Assembly (NCBI GenBank): GCA_905221615.1
Contig: CAJNDT010004924.1
Span: 351,001 to 415,000 of the forward strand
Source: Symbiodinium sp. CCMP2592
Lineage: Eukaryota > Sar > Dinophyceae > Suessiales > Symbiodiniaceae
Direction: 5' to 3'
Length of the DNA stretch: 64,000 bases
In this document: one piece after another, positions 1-28,559 of the stretch
Layout of the letters: each line of letters starts with the position of its first letter
Position numbering within the stretch: the first letter of the stretch is position 1
Notes under the pieces: model-generated
What the model was told of the DNA's origin: nothing
The model's input: only the letters and a program-made list of their open reading frames with translations
Database searches by the model: none
Made by a program: the position numbers and the translations under genes

Positions 1-322
1 TTTTCGGGTTGTTTCTGACGTGCAAGCCTCTATGAGGCAGGCCTATCGCACAGAAAAGGGCCGCTGCACCTTAAAAAAAAAAAAAAAGTACCGTGAAAAG
101 CATGAATGAGCACAGGCAAAGGTGGCGTGTGCAACACATACCACCGAAAGTTGCATGCCTTCGACACACTGGATGCCGACTCCTAAGGGGATTAGATGCC
201 GAACCGGTGCTGTTATGTACAGTCCTGTCTTGAGTCCAGTATCGCACCCTGCATCGTAGGTTCGTCCTAGCCAGGCGGGAGGCCAAAAGACCTGTCCGGC
301 GAGTCAACGCCCAATGTTCCAG
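1..322. other. Non-coding lead-in, probably helicase intron
   Basis: No convincing coding sequence. There is an A-rich run at about 73-87. The helicase exon that begins near 323 is preceded by a plausible splice acceptor, so this stretch is most simply the end of an intron whose upstream exons lie outside the window. Confidence 0.4.
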
Positions 323-13979
<13,657 letters not shown>

Positions 13980-15253
13980 CCGGCTGCAGCTGCCATCTTC
14001 GGGTTCACGGCATCTCGAAAGTCAAGATGCAGGCGTTCTGACATCAGCAAAGTTGTTGTTGGATGTTAACGTTTTGCGTCGTCCGCCCCGGCCCGGCCGC
14101 AAGTGAAGAGGGCCGACGAATTGCTCGGCTTGCGTTTCTCCAGGGGAAGGGGGGAGGGCGCAAATCCTTGCGCACCTGCCTCCTAAATTGGAGGACGGAA
14201 ATCTTCGCCACCTATAGTCCTGGAACCAGTGAACGGGTCCGGAGGAAGGAAGGAGAGGGTGGGGGGATAGGCGGAGGTTGAGGGATCCCTGTAAAACAAA
14301 CTCTGACCGCTTTTGCCGGGGCCGAGGCAAACGTACATCAGAGGCTTCCATGTGCGAACGTTTGGAGTGCACGCACGGGTTGCGGAGCTTGCGCCGGAGG
14401 CATCAGACCAGCACCCTGTGAGCTGGCCAGCAGCTTGGCAATGGCCCCAGCAGAGCGAAGCTCCGTGGGCAGTGCGAGGCAAGTTTTGAGAGTGGTTCTC
14501 GAGTTCTCGGATGTGGAGGAAGACCGAAGCGATGTGGTAAACCTGGAGTGAGAAGCGTATTCATTGTGTTGTCGTCTTCAATGACTCTGCACATCAGAAC
14601 AGATCTCATGACGACTCTTCCTCCATGTCTGTGCAGTCTTGATCTGAGACGTAGCCAAGACTAACTTTGAGTGTGCGAGCTTGATTTGGGATTTTGTTCG
14701 AACGGCGAGCAGCAGTGTGGCTGCTGAACTGGCAGCAGCTCCATAGTTATGGTACTGTACGGCAGCGTCACCGTCAGACAGCTGTATAGCGGAGCAAAGA
14801 GGGAAGGACCTGCTGGGTAAAGGGCCGTCGCTTCTCATCCGAAAGACTTGGGATCTCGGACAGAGACCACGTCCGACACTTTCGCCGCCAATTTCGTCGC
14901 CCGCATCATGCGGAATGAAAACATTCCGAAGAAGATGTTGCAATGGATGGATTGGGGCTTATGCCAAGTATCAGAAAAACGTATATAACTCGCCAGAAGT
15001 CTTAAAACAAGCAGGGCAAGCTCCACTCGGGAAAACACGTCTCGATCCACATTGTAAATAGGTCTTGAGCTGTTGATTATTCTACACTGTTTTTGATGTT
15101 CCAATTCCGCCCCCTTGCGAGGTCGTGTTGCAAGGCTCCTGGTGATGATCAGCACTCGGTGTTGGATTTAAGCTATGAGTTGCTGTTTAAGACTCTGGAC
15201 GAAGCGGAGAGGCAGACGGACAGAGAGAGAGCGAGAGCGAGGGAATCCAAAAC
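13980..15253. other. Intergenic / unassigned
   Basis: Follows the helicase stop codon. Open frames exist on both strands (e.g. minus 14022-14372) but none shows a domain or clear splice-bounded exon. An A/G-rich stretch (GAGAGAGCGAGAGC) lies at about 15221-15241 just before the relict spliced leader. Confidence 0.35.
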
Positions 15254-15275
15254 CTTATAGCAATTTTGGCTCAAG
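15254..15275 (+). other. Relict dinoflagellate spliced-leader sequence
   Basis: The last 18 bases (TAGCAATTTTGGCTCAAG, 15258-15275) match the 3' part of the dinoflagellate spliced leader (TAGCCATTTTGGCTCAAG) with one mismatch; the first four bases have diverged. No SL-RNA gene structure follows. Genomic SL relics mark trans-spliced mRNAs that were reverse-transcribed and reinserted. Coding-like sequence follows downstream on the same strand. Confidence 0.7.
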
Positions 15276-15385
15276 CCCCTCTGTCCTTTCATGTGGTCTC
15301 TGCACGTTCAGGTCCAGTATCAAAGGCATCTTGTTGGGAGTAAACCTGCGTTAGCCCGAACCCTCGCTCCACACTGGGGGACAGG

Positions 15386-15736
15386 ATCGTCAGGGTGCAC
15401 GAGCACGCTCGCGTAGCCGGGGGCGTGGCACTGCTGCACAGGACCAGGGGCCAGCGCTGACACCCCTGAGTGAGCCTGAAGCTGTACGGCTGCTGAAGGA
15501 TGTCACTGATCAGGCGGATTGGGGAGTGCAACAATGAGTATAAGTATAATGGAGTGGATGCGGCTTGGACTGCGGCAGTGGAAGATGTACTGAGCGAACG
15601 CCTCGCGGATGTACAGTCGTACGAACTCCACCGGACGACGAGCGCAGAGAGCTGCTGCACATGCTGATGGATTCAGCACGTGGAATCCCGACGGCAGTCA
15701 CTCACACAATCCAACATAGGTTGGAAATGGCTTGAG
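15386..15736 (+). CDS. Candidate gene downstream of relict spliced leader, unidentified
   Basis: Coding-like + frames in sequence: about 15400-15538 (PLSEPEAVRLLKDVTDQADW), about 15545-15606 (GVDAAWTAAVEDVLSERLAD), and about 15610-15736 (DDERRELLHMLMDSARGIPT), ending at TGA. They need two frame changes, either short introns or frameshifts. The product is helical and charged; family not recognised. If it came from retroposition of an SL-bearing mRNA it should be largely intronless, so the frame changes would then be damage. Confidence 0.4.
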
Positions 15737-16500
15737 CCAGACACACTACCACTGGATGCCCAGCCGACACCACGAGTGCCAACAGTCGGATCTAGCAGTG
15801 GATGATGCCATGACGCTCCATGGATGATTGGTGGTGAACAAGCCTCACGGATCTGCGGGCTGTGAAAGTGGCTCTGCTCTGTCTGAATTCATTATCGCCT
15901 TGACATAATGGATTCTCGACAGTGTCATTCTTGGGGTTCTGCATGAACGAGAATTGAAAATTTGACACTGTGAACTGTTTTGTGGTCACTGGTTACAAAG
16001 ATGTGAATCTGGGAGCCGCTACACAGTGAGCTTCATGGCATAAGAACTCGTGAATTCAGTGGTCCTGGTGAAGAGGCCCATTGAATTCATGAATTGGCTG
16101 CGTGGGTTGGCGTGATCTGCATGTTGAGTGAGTTCACGAATTCAGAGGCTTGTTGAAAATTCTTTGTGATGCAAGATTCTTTAACTCATGAAGTCGGTAA
16201 CGCACTGACCTCAAGTCGGCGTTTTGCTGCTAATGGGACGGTCGTACAGCAATGAGGGCGATGAGTGGCTGAACACGTGGTGGTCTTAGAATTTGCTGGC
16301 TCATGACGAGCGTTGGAGTATAGTGCTATAATGCTAAACAGCATGGTGAGGGACCCATGTATCGAACAGTGGCACCCTCAAACAGGCATCATCGGATAGT
16401 GTTCTTCAGCGAGCTGTCCCTGTTGTTTAGTATATATGTCATTTGTATTCATCTGTTAACTATTCCGAGATGGTGACTGCTATGATGCTAGTACCGGAGA
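15737..16500. other. Unassigned sequence
   Basis: No supported gene. The word TGAATTCA or a close variant recurs at about 16050, 16083 and 16136, perhaps a remnant short repeat. Confidence 0.35.
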
Positions 16501-16909
16501 TTCTGTGGACTATGTGGAGGCTTGCCTTGTGCGAGTGCGAGCGTCAAAAGCCTCGTCCTATTCCGCCTGTAGCAGGGAGGAAAGGAGCCGACACAAAGAC
16601 ATGTCGCCCCGCACCGCTGGTGCGGTGCGAAATCGCGGGCAGCTCAGGAATGTGCAAGGGAGCAGCTACAATGTTATTGAGCACACTGGCTCCATAGACG
16701 CCTAGTCGGTGGATATTTGCACGGAAGAAGACGGATGGGGGGGATGCACCATCGGCAGGAGAATCCGAGCAGGCGCAGCACGAATTGCCAAACATGCCGA
16801 AATTCTGGGATTCAGCTCACGAGGTGTTTGCAACATGGCAAAGCATGATTGAGAGGCGCACCATGGACACAAATGACCCGCATCTCGTTCCACGCAAAGA
16901 GCTGCCCCA
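16501..16909 (+). CDS. Candidate exons, unidentified
   Basis: Two + frames have protein-like composition: about 16501-16592 (DYVEACLVRVRASKASSYSA) and about 16716-16909 (PNMPKFWDSAHEVFATWQSM and on to PRKELPQ), the second ending at a plausible GT donor at 16910. No domain recognised. Confidence 0.35.
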
Positions 16910-18894
16910 AGTTACAATTTATTTATGCTTTCCGGTCGGCTGTTCATGCGCGGTTTCAGCATTCGGGGCTTGCCTGCAATCGTCGCATGCTTTGGGCACA
17001 TTGAGGGTTTCGCACATGCCGTCCGGTAACCAGAAGAGATTCCTGAAAAGCCAGCTTTGCAGGTCCTATAAGCCGATACCGTCTACGGTGTTACAGGAAC
17101 CTGTGTTGGTGCTGCTGCAGTCGTGTGCAATCCGATCTTCGCCGGGATAAAGCATTTCCCCTCCCAAGAAAATGCAAGCCATGACCACCGCATCCAAGCC
17201 CAAAGTTACTGCCCTCCCAGTGGTTGCAACGTTTGGCTGCTCGCGGCAACGCATGGCAGCGCCTATCGCCAATATTAGTACTGTTAAAAAGCTTGCTTGC
17301 ATCAGGCAAGCAATGGCCGCTTCCTGGTTTCATGGTGTTTTTGGCAGCTTTCGAGGCACTTGGTGGCGCTCGTGAGAAGGTACTCACGGAGGTTTCCTCG
17401 ACCATGTGCTTATTTTGAAGGCAATCTCCGGCAGCAACCACCCAGCCCGCGGGCGACCGAAACTGTCGGTCGCTCTCGGCCCCAGCAAAGCAGAGAGAGT
17501 AAGAGAGAGAGAGAGAGAGAGATCCAAGAGGCAAACCAAACATACAACCGCTCCATGTAGCTTGCCTTTAACTTAATGTAGCAATGGTTCGAACGGACGG
17601 CACACGACACATCATGTCATAATAAGGGTTTCTTCTGCACCTCGGCCGCAAGACTTCTTAATGCTACAATTTCACACGAGAAGCATTCGCTCTGCTCGGA
17701 GAATTCAGTAAGAACTATACAAGTTATCCCTGTAGATCATTCCTTCCATGCATGTACATGTCCATGTGTACATAATAGACCCAGCCTATTGATGCAGCTC
17801 GTGCTTCCGCATCGCAGCCGGGTCGCTCCCCAGAGTTTCTTCCTCGCGGCGTCTTGCCCGGAAACCGCTGCGCCTGCCGAAGCAGGAGGCCCGGAGGGCC
17901 CGACAGGCAGTCAAACCACAAACGTCTTCTACAAGAATGAGGTTCAAGCCGATATTCCTATCACCTTGAAAAAAGTTCATAATTGTACAAGACCGATGCC
18001 AAAAAAGATGCTGCAGACTTCTATCAAACCAGCAGATGCAAACACAAGTCCGCCTGTTTCTTGGTGAGCTCGTGTGTGTTTCCTAATTGGCTGAAGAATA
18101 TAACCGGATTGAGACATGGTTCACGTCTGTGGAGCCAGGTCTCCCTAGACCGTCTTGGCTGGCCTTCGGTTTCACGGCAATGACCTGGCGCCCAGGCCGT
18201 TTGTATGGTGATAGGGAGCCTGCGTTGGGTCCTGAAACTTGAAGCTGGGGCTTCTGTTTGATGCCTGAGGCCACTCTGAGTGCCGGGCACGCCTTCGATT
18301 CTTGGACACTGAGGTGACAAAGTAAGACGTTTAGGGCAACACATCGCACACCATACATGCATTATAAGTGCTGTGTTCTGTTTGGGCTTGTAGGCCAGAA
18401 GCTAAGGTTGGGATGAGCTCTCGGTTCCGTGCCATGTCTACAGAAGGACTCGGGAAGAGGCGCGGACCCCAAGATGCAAAGGCACACGGACTCGGAAATA
18501 GCTTCACGCACCAATACGCCTGATGTGCTCTTCGTGAGGGAAGATGTGCTCTTCGCAGGAACCCCGACGAGGAATCCTTCAAAGCTCAACCATTCGGGAC
18601 CCTTGTGTTGTGCCGTAGCTTAGCAGAAAGGTCTTGAAGGGAGCCTATCTCTGTTCACAGTCACACTCTAATTCTCTAATTTGTGTCCCTTGCTACCGGT
18701 TGCTTTGTCGAAGACACGTCGTCCACCAATACGCACCAAGAAAGAACAGGCCTGCGAATCAGCTACCAGACACGAAGGCACGCAGCAGACGAGTAGCATC
18801 CACAACCACGGCCAGTCACGGCAAGAACACGCACGCAGAGCGGTGAGCTGTCAAGCTCGATTGGAATGGTGCTAGTAGCTTCTTTTCTAATTAA
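16910..18894. other. Unassigned, with GA run and scattered short frames
   Basis: A GA dinucleotide run lies at about 17497-17522. Possible but unproven coding pieces are 17172-17375 (+), 17066-17302 (-), 17860-18067 (+) and 18415-18525 (+, MSSRFRAMSTEGLGKRRG). Strand cannot be decided by eye. Confidence 0.3.
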
Positions 18895-19270
18895 CTCTGT
18901 TCGCCTTTGATGTTCGAAAGGTTCAAGCTTTGAAAGTGTAAAGTTTCAGGCTTTGAAGGTTCGAAGGTTTCCAGGACGCTGGAGTTCGAAAGTGTGGACT
19001 CCTTGGTCTACCCAAGCGAGCGGGCGTCAAAGTTCGAACTTTCGAATTCTACTATTTCAAACTTTCAATCTCTCAAGCTTTCAGTCTTTCGTGCTCGACC
19101 AGCTCCTTCAAACTCGACACTTCAAACTGTTGCCGGGCAGAGATCGATCGTCTCTCAAAGTTTGAGCAGTGTTATCGGAAGATTCGAGTTTGAAACTTCG
19201 ACAGATTCATTTGTTGGACTGTAAGATTGAACGTTTGAGCTCGAACGATTGAAAGTTCGAGTTAGACGAA
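18895..19270. repeat. Degenerate TTCGAAAGTTT-type repeat tract (left)
   Basis: Dense, irregular copies of GTTCGAAAG / CTTTCAAACT words. The first part favours GAAAGTT on the + strand, the second favours CTTTCAA, so orientation flips near 19020. Companion tract at 20215-20640. Confidence 0.6.
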
Positions 19271-19321
19271 TCAAAACCTGAAAGGCTTCAGATTTGGTGA
19301 TCCGGCTTTATCACATTTCGG

Positions 19322-19900
19322 TAAGTTTTCCCGTCATTTGGTGATCCTGATTCGCGTTTCTTTCCTCCTCCTTTGGCGACTCCGGTTCTTCATTCTGAAA
19401 CCCGCCCTCTCATTTGGCGATGCCACTTCATCACATATCCAAAACGCACGCCATGGCGTGCCCTCCTTTGGCACTTGCGGTTCATCACATATCTTCAACG
19501 CCCCCCTCAGTTGGGGATCGTGATTGATCGGTTGCACACATTTCTTAAATCCTCCTGCCATAAAGTGGTTCCAACTCTTCACACATTCTATACCCGCTCC
19601 CTCCTTTGGCAAACCCGGTTGATTCCTTTCATGTGGCGATCCAGACTGTCGCTTTTCTGATCTTCACGTTTCCTAGCCCCCTCCTTTTGCGATCCCGACT
19701 CATCACAGTTCTTCAACCCACCCCCTCAGTAATCCCATCCCCTGGCATTTAGCGATCCCGCTTGGTGACATTTCTTGAACCCGCTTCCTGCTGTGGCGAT
19801 CCCGGTTCATCAGAGTTCTCAAGCCTGCCCCCTCATTTGGCGATGCCTTCATCACAGTTCGTAGCACCGCCCCCTCATTGGGCGATTCTGGCTTTTGACC
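19322..19900. repeat. Decayed ~45-bp tandem repeat array
   Basis: About 12 diverged units of a motif resembling CCCCCTCATTTGGCGATCCC followed by GGTTCATCACAGTTCTTCAA. The clearest cores are near 19368, 19408, 19463, 19600, 19680, 19790, 19828 and 19870. Minisatellite-like, no coding signal. Confidence 0.7.
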
Positions 19901-20214
19901 TGGCTTTGGCGATGATCGCACATCTTCCGCGACCGAATTCAGCCTGTACCCCAAAAAGAACGTTGCCACTGCAGCCCTTGTTCTAACTTCTGAGGCCCCT
20001 ATGTCAGGCTCCACGGAAGCAGATTTCGGGGTTCTCCTAAATCATAAGGCTTGAACCTAAAGCCTAAGCTAGCACTCCAGGATATTTAGGTACTTCAACA
20101 CCAGTGGCAGTGAAGGTATCTGTCATTTCACTTCAAGCGAAGTTGGCAACTCGATGCTTCAGACCCCAGGCCCTCGACTAAAAAAGCAAGCTCACACGTC
20201 AGAAAATGAAAACG

Positions 20215-20640
20215 CTTGCGAACTCAAGCTTTTAATGTGTTCAGCCAGACAAATTTCAAGTTTTCAAACCTTCAAACTCTCATACTTCGACCTTTGAAGA
20301 TGTCGAACTCTCGAAGTCCGTGTCTGGAACTGTCAAACTGTCGAAGGTTGAAAGTTCAATCCCTCAGGCAAGTTTCGAGATTGCAAACTCTCAAGTTTTC
20401 GAACCCCGTGGGTTTCAAACTTTCAAACTCCGACCTCTCAAAATCTCAAACTCGAGCCCGGGGGCTGCTCCGTGAGCTGCGGACTTCGCCTGTCCTTCAC
20501 CTCACGTCACTCGCACGTTGCACGGCGCTTCAAGCTTGAAACTTTCGAGCTGGATTCCTGTTCAGACCCTTAAGCTCCAAACACGAAGCTGTCGAACTTT
20601 CGAACCTCAAAAGTTTCATTCTCCATACTTTTCAAACGTT
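20215..20640. repeat. Degenerate TTCAAACTTTC repeat tract (right)
   Basis: Irregular TTTCAAACTCTCA / CTTTCGAAC words, matching the second half of the tract at 18895-19270. The two tracts bracket the 45-bp array. Confidence 0.6.
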
Positions 20641-22750
20641 CCCTACTCGGGACTTGTATCCTATACGTGATTATGCTGACACACTTGCAGGCATGAAGAC
20701 AGCTCGTGTGAGTTTGTAGTTGAGTCTTCTTTTGAGTCAATGGATTGCATTTGCAAGATTCAAGATAGTGTGTGTGATGCGTGCGAGAAGCTATGCAGAC
20801 AGACGAGCATGTTCTCATCATCTCATGGTACCTCGCAGTAATCACATGTGCATGCGTGCATAGAGAAACAGGCACCCGATTGCAGAGCCAGAGCTCACAC
20901 CGTTCCCACTTCAAACTCTCCTGCCGCAGGTCTTGCAGGTCCCAAACAGTCTGGGTTTCTTGCTGGCCTGGCTCTGCTGGCCCAGAGCAGTGGAACCATC
21001 TTGCTGTTTCCTGCAGCTCGCAAACAAATCGTTGGGTGATTTGGGAATTGCAAGTGCTATGATGTGGAAGCGGCTCGTCCTTCCACACATCGTTCAATAA
21101 AGGGTCAGATTAGTTTGGTTTTCGATCTACTCGAGGCTTCTGCCCTGATACAATGGCGAGGCTGCCGAGCTTGTCGAATCGGACAGGGCCACTTTTGTCT
21201 GCGAATGACGGTCCGACAGAAGCAGGGGGGCAGAGTTCAGAGGAGCAGGAGCCTTGCAATACTGGGAGTCCTCGTGTTTGCGGGGGTTTGCGACCGTATT
21301 CAAGAATGTGTTACGCCCCAGCTCGAGTTGATCTGGGACATTCACTGTTGATACAACCAACTCTTTCCGGCCTGTTTGTTTGAAGCGCTTGGGTGTATTT
21401 TTCTCTGCCAAGGTATCTTCACGGCTTCCCAGATCAAAGCCTTGACCACCGCAAGGCTGGCCTGCAGTGCTGTGCACGAAGCAACAAGCTGTGCTGAGCG
21501 CTAGATGCGTTGCAAGACTCCGCCCACATCACCGGAGTCTAAGCTTCATGTTCACTCAAGAATTTTGGCGGATCGTGTCGTCAGAATTCCATGAGCTATG
21601 CACGTTTTGTTGACATCTGAATACACCGGCCAATGATCGTTGGAAGGTACTTGCAGGATTGGTGACGCTTTGGACAACCCACACACAGTTGCTACGCGTT
21701 GTGCAAGCCGCTGTATAATCAGGAAACAAAGCCGCGCAGGAATCTTTAGCTGCCTGCGTGGTGACAAGCTCGCAGGTAGCTCGGTGAACGAGTATTGCGA
21801 TACTACTCTGGCTGCATGCAGTTTGGTAGCTCCTTTGGCGAGGTTCCTTTCAAAAGGTACCCCCAAGGATGTGGTTCCGGTGCCGAGAACCATGCCATTC
21901 GCATGGCAGCCCCATTCATCATACGAACAAACTTGTTGAATGCCGCGCAGGCACCGATAACTAACTTAGGTAGTGCATGCCTTCAGCCAGCAGCCCGAGT
22001 CTACATCCAACTGCGAAGCTCTGGAGCCTGCAGGAGCTCTCCAGCTACGGCCAACTACGGCCCACACTGCCTCGGCGATTGGCAGCTCAGCTCCTGGATG
22101 CTCGTCCCGAGGCTGTTTGGGCCTCCACGACCTAGCCTTCCGAGGACTTTCGGCTGGTTTAGGTTTGTTCGACCCGGCCCTCAACCTAGGGAGAGGTCAA
22201 CCGCAACCTTACATCAACTACTGCTAGCCGGAGTGTGCCACATGCTGAGAAGGACTCATCATCGAGAAGGGTAGGCAGGTCAAGCAGACGCCTGATGGCA
22301 GCGCGACATGCGCTTGTGTTGCGACGCGCTGCCAGGCAGCTTTCGCGGCCTTCAACTTTTCTGGTACCCCTGGGTCTGATGCGAGCTGCCCTTTCCGTGA
22401 CAAAACAGCAACCCGGCAGAAGTTCATACGAAAGATGCAGTATACGTTGGCACATGCTATGCATACGCGGCACTCTCAGGGCACGCTCGGACCAAGGTCA
22501 CCCAAGAACTCTCCGATACGCTGGCCATGATATCTTACTTGCGGGAGAGATGGCCTGGGCTTCCCATCCACGCCGCGTATCTTATTCATCTTCCAGTGGC
22601 CACATGTTGCGCCACCCCCTCCCGATCCTAAGGTCATCGGCATCTCCACTGGTGCCATCGTTGCCAGTTGCACTTCTGTGATACAGAAATCGTTTTCAAC
22701 ATCATGAAAGTGCTCCTTCAACACGCCCGTCGAGCTGTTTGACAGGAACA
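20641..22750. other. Unassigned; possible but unstrandable coding pieces
   Basis: Several frames look protein-like but conflict between strands: + 21973-22227 (LGLHDLAFRGLSAGLGLFDP), + about 22260-22500 (QAAFAAFNFSGTPGSDASCP), and - 22476-22760 (NDFCITEVQLATMAPVEMPM). No domain was recognised, so none is called as a gene. Confidence 0.3.
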
Positions 22751-22769
22751 GGGGTGGCACTCATCGCGG

Positions 22770-23440
<671 letters not shown>

Positions 23441-23449
23441 GGCCTTGCG

Positions 23450-24655
23450 CCATGATCGTGGCGCTCGGGATAGGTCACAGACTGACTGTCCATGATCGCA
23501 GTTGAATTATTGCGGGATCCTGGAAGAACTTCACGAGGTTTGCTGAGAGGTGTTGGCGCTATCGGCGACATCACCATCACCACTATCGCTGGACTGAAGA
23601 ATGTCCAGAGAGGCTTCTGCTTCGATTTTGACACAGTGCAGCAGCAGGCCGCGAGATGCCAGCATCTTCATTCGCTTCAAGGGCCTTGTTGTTTGATCGC
23701 ATCACAGTTTTGCAATTGCTTTTGCGCAGAAAGCGGTGACAGGCATTTGACAGCGACGGTGAATGCTGGAAGGAATTCTGGCTGCCCCGTGAATCTCTGT
23801 CAAATCCACCTGAAGCCAAGTTCAATGCGTCCCGGCTTCTTTGCGAGCTTTCAACTGTTGACCCCATGAAGCGTTTAGACCGTTAAGACTTTGACAGACA
23901 TCCGCAGTTGTAGGGCCCCGAGCCCCGCGACTTTTGCGAGTAGTCGTATGCGCAATCCGCAATCTTGACGCTGACTTGTTGTGGTTGTCAGATTGATCTA
24001 ATCTTACCTGTACAGTAGTAGGACAGAATGTTACGTACGTCACTGAACCACCGGACTTGTAGATGCTCTGCCGTTTTTAGTGTAATCAGGTAGATAGATG
24101 GACGGATACATAGACTCAGAGCCCATGCTTTGTGCCCCACAAGTATTATGCAAGTACCGGGTCAGCCCCAGGTAGTGTTGGTTTTGCTGTGCATTCGGCG
24201 GAAGCGATCGTGTGAGTGAGGCCCGCCAGAAAATGCACAACATAGTCCAGTTTTGTTCCCTGTAACGGTCCTCGGCCCGCGAACACAAGCTAATGTTTTG
24301 CTACGTGGCATTGCAATTACGTGGTCAGCCCCAGCTGCTCGGGAAGGACCCGACCGCGCAGCAAAAAGGCGGGCCATGGAAATGCATCATATCGTTGGAC
24401 GAAAGATGTAGGGCAAAAAGTAGGTTCCACACAGGTCGCTTCTTTCTTCACCCGGCTCCTAGCGCAGGCTGCGCGTGCGTTCGCGCAACGTGACCTGCTG
24501 GTACCGGCCCTACCCCAAACGCGAGCGCGTGGCAAAACGACTGAAATGAAGCACCCAGCGGAATGCACAGTGACAAGTGAAAAGGAATTCACAGCAAATA
24601 AACTCTTTGGGTTCTTCGCTCGGGCTCCCCCGCCACTTTCTGACTCCGCGATTAG
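23450..24655. other. Unassigned
   Basis: Open frames on both strands (+ 23492-23869; - 23356-23634) lack recognisable motifs. No supported gene. Confidence 0.3.
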
Positions 24656-24816
24656 GTGCTTGGCTCCAACTCCGGCTCGGAGGGCTCGGACTCCGAACGC
24701 TGGGAGAAGGCCCATTTGCCGCTTGCTGCAGCCTACCGGGAGGACTCTGTGCGGCTACACACCGTGCAGATCTGTGGATGCTATATGCAATGCCCGAAAT
24801 GCCTGAGATTGTCTGA
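24656..24816 (+). CDS. Candidate exon, unidentified
   Basis: Begins after an AG|G acceptor and reads SNSGSEGSDSERWEKAHLPL and then AAAYREDSVRLHTVQ. Composition and acceptor fit the exons of proven genes in the window. No family recognised. Confidence 0.35.
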
Positions 24817-24859
24817 GCAAACGATCGAATGTATGTTTAACACACATGCATATATGTAA

Positions 24860-25405
24860 GCAATGAGATTATAGTGTGTAGTATACTGATACTCCAATAT
24901 AAGATGAAATAACAAATAGAATACAATGGAATAGAATAGACTAGATACGTATGGGTGCAGTTGTGTTGTCTAGTTGTACAATGGTGAATAGCTGTATGTG
25001 TATGAGTACATGCACATAAACAGACGGCAACCTGTTTTCTCTTTGTTTTGCATGTCGGTCGATATACCGAAAGCTACAGCGACAAACGCACATGCGTGTG
25101 CATGTGTACCGAAGCTGTCTTCTGCCCTGGTCCTAGGCCGTGTTGATGACTAGACTTGCCCGCAGAATCTTCACAATCCCATCTCCGCCAATCCTCATAC
25201 CTGTTTCTAAACCTGAATTGGCAAGTCCTTGTCGTTTTGGCCCGCTCAGTCGGTGTGTGCCATCTCCAGAAAATTCCAGAGCGACCCTCGCACATCTTGA
25301 CAGTCACAATTGTGCAAAATCCGAGCAGCAATCCTTTGGCGGGTACCCCCTGCCAAATTGCTCCCTCATTGAGACCCACCCCAGTCTCGTTCCTATTCCC
25401 ATCAG
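24860..25405. other. A/T-rich spacer and unassigned sequence
   Basis: A/T-rich stretch with scattered AATAGA words at about 24890-24950, then unassigned sequence. No gene seen. Confidence 0.35.
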
Positions 25406-25484
25406 GCGGCAGTTGTTGAGGCATTCAGGTCCCTCGCTGGCACCAGGGTTGTCGAAGGGCTGCTCACCTCAGCGCATAAAGATG
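25406..25484 (+). CDS. Candidate exon, unidentified
   Basis: Bounded by an AG|G acceptor and a GT donor. Reads AVVEAFRSLAGTRVVEGLLT plus SAHKDG, a credible helical protein segment. The parent gene was not found, though the exon at 24656-24816 may belong to it. Confidence 0.4.
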
Positions 25485-26285
25485 GTAGAGGTGGAGTTCT
25501 GGTGTTGTGTATGAGACGTTCGGAGAGCGACGTAGATTGAAAACGAGATTGTGTTGGGCTGAAGGACCGGAATGGAATTTATGCTGTTCCGAGTTGTAGG
25601 GTGCATGCAGAAATCGTTCTTATGCGATGGCCGAAAAGAAGCATTGTTGTAAGTCTTGCCCAGCACCATGTCCAAGATCCGCCGGGTGCACAAGCGGTGG
25701 GTGCTTTGGTTCGTATTGTTGGGTGCCACACTCCGGTCTCCTATCCCCTAGTGGAAACGCAAACAGTTTATTTCCCTTCGCCGGCAGGACTTCCTGAAGT
25801 TGGATTTGTCCACCGCGATTTCTGCTGGCCACTGGGCTGTTGGGCTGGGACTTTAGGGAAGTTAAGACTCTGCCCATCTGAGCGCGTTTGTTTCAGGTTG
25901 AAAGATTCCTGTTACTGTGCTGGCAGACTCCTGCTTGAGCATGTGCTTGTGTTACTGTCATGCACTCGTTTTACTGCCTGCAGTTCACCTGCCGCAGCTG
26001 GACTAGCCACATAATTAGCCCACCGGGATGGCTTTGCCGATACATGAAAGTACCTCACCTCGGCCGCGCCCAGTTGCCGATTCGTGAGGCACTGCACCTT
26101 TGCTGGTCCTCCATGGTGACCGCGACCGCAGCGTACCGCTGGAGAATGGTCAGGCATCGGTCAGCTCTTCAGTCGCTGCAAGCTTGTTTGTTTGAGCTTA
26201 AAACAACCTGTCCGGCAACTGGATTCTAAGAGTCTCGCATCGTGGAAGCACAGACACTCGAGAGGCAGAAGACGGCTTTTGGCCA
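25485..26285. other. Unassigned
   Basis: No supported gene. A 56-codon + frame at 25624-25793 is unusually cysteine-rich at its start, but competing frames are equally open. Confidence 0.3.
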
Positions 26286-26289
26286 GGCA

Positions 26290-27970
<1,681 letters not shown>

Positions 27971-28559
27971 ACGCCTTTGCCGGTACGTTTCTCTGCTTTG
28001 CCGATTTGGTACTCATGTTTGGGAGGTGATCGTACCGTGTAGAGGTACCATGTCCTTGAGCTTGCAGGAGCTGTTCGAGGCAGCTGCGCATCCAAAGGAG
28101 CTCTTGGTGCTGAAAGGCTGGCATCATTCATTTTGTGTATCCGAAGTGTGAAGTTCTTCTCGACCAGAACATGGAGTTGGCTTGTGCTTCGCCAATGAGC
28201 GGCTATTGTCGATCGCTTGATGATTGCGTAGGGGTTGCAGACATCGCTGCGACAGGCACTTCTAGTTCATTGCTTTGTTTCCCGCTTTGACTGAGGACTA
28301 ATGGTTGCTGCGGTATGCTGTACCGGCTCTACAGCTTAATCGTCTTAGGGCAATGACGGATGTGAACATTAACATGCACTTACGCATGCATGTGAGCTCA
28401 TGTGGGGTTTTGCAAAAGGGTCGCGCAGACTGACGAAGAGTTCAACAACGTGATGTTTTCCTGGCCAGTCTACGGTGGACCGTGGGTGTGATCGTATCTT
28501 TTCTTTGTGTTCTGCTTGGCACAAGCTGGTAGCGTTCCTAGTCTAATAACCTTGATTAC
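27971..28559. other. Unassigned unique sequence
   Basis: No supported gene. Confidence 0.35.

Noticed and set aside
25624-25793. Short cysteine-rich + frame resembling a secreted peptide
   Set aside because: No signal peptide, no regular cysteine spacing, and two other frames are open through the same bases.
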